DNA from: Rhynchonema sp. JSB1_4
Lineage: Eukaryota > Nematoda > Chromadorea > Monhysterida > Xyalidae
DNA: 64,000 nucleotides
NCBI GenBank assembly: GCA_030248065.1
Contig: JASAMV010002836.1
Span: 1 to 64,000, forward strand
Reading direction: 5' to 3'
The translations under genes and the position numbers were made by a program. The notes under the pieces were generated by a model. That model searched no databases. It saw nothing but the letters and a program-made list of their open reading frames with translations, and had not been told where the DNA came from. This document shows, piece by piece, positions 60,773 to 64,000 of the stretch; the stretch's first letter is position 1; each line of letters opens with the position of its first letter.

Positions 60773-61466
60773 TCAGCCGCCGTGCAACGTCGAAATGAAG
60801 GTGATCACATCATGCGCTTGTATCACGTATTTCTCCCTCTCCAACAGTTCCCAGTCCGTATCGTTTACCAAAACCAGTATACCTACAAAAGTGTAGCGGG
60901 TTGCAATTTTCGGTTATCATGCTTTGGTCGTCCACCTTGCATGCGTCCACACAATTAACGAACAGAACGTTTGGGCAACCTCCATTTGCGACACCTGACC
61001 AATAAGCGTAGTGATGATGGCTAACTGCGAAACTTAAACGTCTGCAGTTCTCCAGTACTGATTTGGTCTTACACTGGGAGGTCCGAATCCAAACTCAAGC
61101 CCTAACCACCGCTGGCAACGAGTTTATAAGTAGCCACATCACCACACGGGTGGGTATTCTTCCACAAAAATACTCAACACCGAGGTATGTACCTGGTCTG
61201 ACTGTATCTGCCTGAATGAACAGATCATGATTTGTGGTGGTCAAAAGATTGGATACGATCCACGGCAGCAAACAGGCAATCGTCCATTTGGTCGCGTCTG
61301 TACTGCAATGCAACAAACATCGTGATGTTTATGAATTGCTCCCGTAGTATCCAGACGCAACCAACCGATGCGGCAGCTGCACCTCGTGTCGTTTCTGTTT
61401 GCCAACCATCAGTTCGGCGCCGCCCTGAAACTCCAAAACGATCCGAAGAGAATCCGCTGACATCAT
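60773..61466 (-). CDS. URM1: Ubiquitin-related modifier 1
   Basis: Three exons in phase, 106 residues: 61366-61466 (ATG ATG; the first is used here, [13 protein letters not shown]), 61193-61302 and 60773-60882. URM1 is the ubiquitin-like sulfur carrier that acts with MOCS3/UBA4 in 2-thiolation of tRNA wobble uridine and in protein urmylation. Family matches seen: [20 protein letters not shown] at the start, [20 protein letters not shown] in the middle, [11 protein letters not shown], and the C-terminal FISTLHGG with the required terminal Gly-Gly that becomes the thiocarboxylate. Length equals that of other animals (about 101). Promoter lies toward the V-ATPase gene, same orientation. Confidence 0.96.
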
Positions 61467-62653
61467 AAATGAATCGATTGTCAAGTTTGGAGTGAAATCT
61501 GGATGCACAATCACAATGGAGGAAGTGGTGCGGATTTTGCCAGTGAGCGTCGACAACCAAAAACCTGATTCGATGGCGGGGGGACAGCAATTATTCCAGC
61601 CTGAATGGCAAGTGGACGGTCCCTCAAGCAAGCCAAAGACCACACACACACACACACACGACGATCACGTAGTGCGCAATGCATTTTGTCATTTACGTAC
61701 TATGTGCCACATAGTGTAGTGGCAGCAAGGAAGCACGCAAGTCTGATAAGACACCCGCCCGCCACCGTTGGGCTTGCAGTGCAGCGTCACATACTGTATA
61801 ACGCACCGTGTGTGTGTGTAAAAGTGCACAATACATGACATGGCACGCAGTTCTGATAAGCAACTGGGCACACTTGCTGACGTTAGCTCAGAGCACACCA
61901 ACAAATAGCACAGCACCAATGGCAGGCAAACTGTGACGGTAAAACGTTCAGCAACGCAAAAAAAAAAGAAAGCATTCGCCTGTTCAAATTCATTGACAAA
62001 TAGTTTTATTCTGGAATAAATAACTTACAATTGAAAAATCTTAAGCATTTGGTTTGATCGATAAGTTCAACAACAACAAACAAAACACTAAACGGGGCCA
62101 TAAATGACAAGAATTATTATTTGCTACAAACAAACTGGCACACACGAACACTTAGAGCAATCAAGTGGACAATGAAAAAATGGATACAATCGGTACTAAC
62201 GTGTTGGTTGATGCACTTTGGAACGCAACAAACACAAACGAACCGGCTAAAATACGTTGCATATGACATGCATCTGAATATTCAACGAAGCAAACGAAAA
62301 CCACAATACCACCCACATCTACTCGAATCAATGATCACTAAGTTACATAATATCGGAATGAACGTTCAGTTGAAAATCGACAAAAAACGAATGCGTTGCA
62401 CGAGTTCCACTTGCGATGCGATGAATACTTTTAGAAACTCTACATGTTTCGGACGGCATGAAAAGGATGTAATTCGCAACGACTGGTTATCGTCAATAAT
62501 ATGAGGTCGGTCAGTCATACAGTTTTGAGACGACTGACTTGGGCTAATCACTATTCACTGTGCCTAACACTTTTTTTAACATCCAACAACAATGACACGG
62601 AATGCAAAGCACACGATCAAGTGACTTATAATGTGATATAATGACGATCGGGT
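61467..62653. other. Intergenic region between URM1 and V-ATPase E
   Basis: It should hold the URM1 promoter and the V-ATPase 3' UTR. A minus-strand AATAAA lies at 62005-62010, 644 bp after the V-ATPase stop. A (CA)n tract is at about 61642-61660. A plus-strand frame of 127 codons (62121-62504) is A-rich, antisense to the probable 3' UTR, and not considered a gene. Confidence 0.55.
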
Positions 62654-63967
62654 CTAGTCCAAGAATTTGCGATTCGGATTCGGCCCGAATAACGTGCCGC
62701 GAATTTCGGGCACCATCTGTAAAATTGAGGTGTAAAAGGAGACAAAGCTCATCAAACAAGAAGCGAACATGAAACATGAACATGAACCTTGCTGCTCAAT
62801 AACGTCAATCGACTTTCGAGCGTTGATTCGACACGAATTTTGCCCTGTTTTGCCAACAACTCCACCCCTCCAGCACCATTGGCTGGCAGCCAATTGGTGC
62901 GATCTATTGTCACCTGAAACAGGGACACGGCTACTGATCATGATCAGTGATTTGACCGGATCTGCCACCAAAATCGTGGCACTATTTAGATCTGCCACCC
63001 AGAATTTTTGAGTTTTGGTACCAGTGGCGTCTAAAATATAGACGTTTTCCGCGGTTTTGGGCCCAATTTAGTGACACTAAAAAATGCGAGATCTACAGTA
63101 TATGCCCATGGCAACACGTTTCATTTGATAGACGCGTGGTGACGCTAGTGCCCCTGCGAGCGAACGGTCATCACATATAATACACAATAGCAGTTCACAT
63201 ACATGATCGCATCAAAAAAAAAAATCTGGACAAGACGATAAAACTGTCCGACGTTTCCTTCCAGCAATCAAGACAAACGACAACAACAACCGCAGTAATA
63301 CCTTTGTGTCCCTTTTCGTCAACTGTTTCGCCTTGTTGACGCAACCGGGCAGCAGCTGTTCGACCATCGGCACATCACGTTGCCGACAACGCAGCGTGCA
63401 CTCGTTCTCGAGCATTTGATAGAGTGACTGAAACATAATTACTAACTTTGTGCCAACAATTTGCTGCAAAAATTATCAAGGCATTAGACAGGCGGATTGA
63501 AGAAACCGTTTTTTCGTGCAAAAACCGGGTACACGAGGGGTGAGAAGAAAACAGAAAATAAACGAAAAAGCTTGAAGCTTCGGAAACATCTGTTTTTCAC
63601 CACATTTTCCGAATTTTAGCCAAGGCTAGGAAGTGGTCGAGTGCGCAATGTGTTGAGTGCCTCGGTTTAGTGATCTCAATCGCAACGAGAGTAAAATAAC
63701 ACGCCTAGGCAGCCAAGACCGCGGTCTCTGCTGAATGGCTAAAATCCTCTATTTGTTTATCGGTTTTTCATAAAATATGGACACCAGTTTCGACCCAACC
63801 CAACCAAGCCAAAGCGGCCTGCCAATTTACAAATCGTTTCCCATTCAGAAACGCACCGACAGAATGAGCCCCTCGAGCACTTGCTGATATTTCTGCGAGT
63901 CCTGACTCAATTGCGACAGGCGAGCGACGGCCTCATCAAGCACATTCTTCACGTGGTCTTCACGAGC
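62654..63967 (-). CDS. ATP6V1E: V-type proton ATPase subunit E (C-terminal part; runs off window)
   Basis: Four exons in phase 0: 63857-63967, 63302-63427, 62788-62913, 62654-62716, giving the last 141 residues. Subunit E forms the peripheral stalk (stator) of the V1 sector with subunit G. Seen: ARLSQLSQDSQKYQQVLEGL, SLYQMLENECTLRCRQRDVP (family: LYQLLEP..VRCRKQD), GGVELLAKQGKIRVESTLES, and the terminal MVPEIRGTLFGPNPNRKFLD, almost identical to the family consensus ending. The N-terminal coiled-coil half lies beyond 64000. The intron 62914-63301 contains no recognised element. Confidence 0.96.
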
Positions 63968-64000
63968 CTGTAAAATTAGTGGTTCCTTGTTTTGCTACTG

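Noticed and set aside
62121..62504. 127-codon plus-strand ORF
   Set aside because: A-rich, antisense to the likely 3' UTR of V-ATPase E, without domain, splice or codon evidence.

Overview
This is a gene-bearing piece of an animal nuclear genome. Genes are split by many GT-AG introns, there are no operons or ribosome binding sites, and the products include an AMPA/kainate-type glutamate receptor, a rhodopsin-like GPCR and a SWEET sugar transporter. These point to an invertebrate bilaterian; I cannot resolve the phylum. Exon chains were built by hand by matching reading phase across splice sites. For DDX42, SWEET, DNPEP, URM1 and the V-ATPase fragment the phases close exactly from exon to exon.

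Layout: 1-3.9 kb is repeat-rich intergenic DNA with two head-to-tail Helitron-like elements. A small secreted Cys-rich (Ly6/three-finger-like) gene lies on the minus strand (3.87-5.18 kb). An ionotropic glutamate receptor lies on the plus strand (8.9-16.7 kb; its first exon was not found). A long unrecognised Cys-rich minus-strand gene follows (18.3-24.7 kb). 24.7-32.6 kb is a repeat island holding a TTAA-flanked fold-back element, a 101-bp satellite and several TA-flanked elements built of G runs. The spliceosomal helicase gene DDX42 (32.97-50.12 kb, plus strand) carries in its introns a full-coding non-LTR retrotransposon, two hAT-like miniature elements with perfect 8-bp target duplications, and a nested GPCR gene on the opposite strand. 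From 50.7 kb to the right end a minus-strand cluster encodes SWEET, aspartyl aminopeptidase, URM1 and V-ATPase subunit E (running off the window).

The genes are ordinary housekeeping and neuronal genes with no evident shared pathway. What stands out is the DNA around them: at least nine families of inverted-repeat elements, several with arms made of degenerate short tandem units; an octamer (TGAAACAT/ATGTTTCA) present roughly 35-40 times in 64 kb; a 5' splice-site consensus closer to GTNNG than GTRAGT; and one intron whose donor is supplied by the end of a transposable element.
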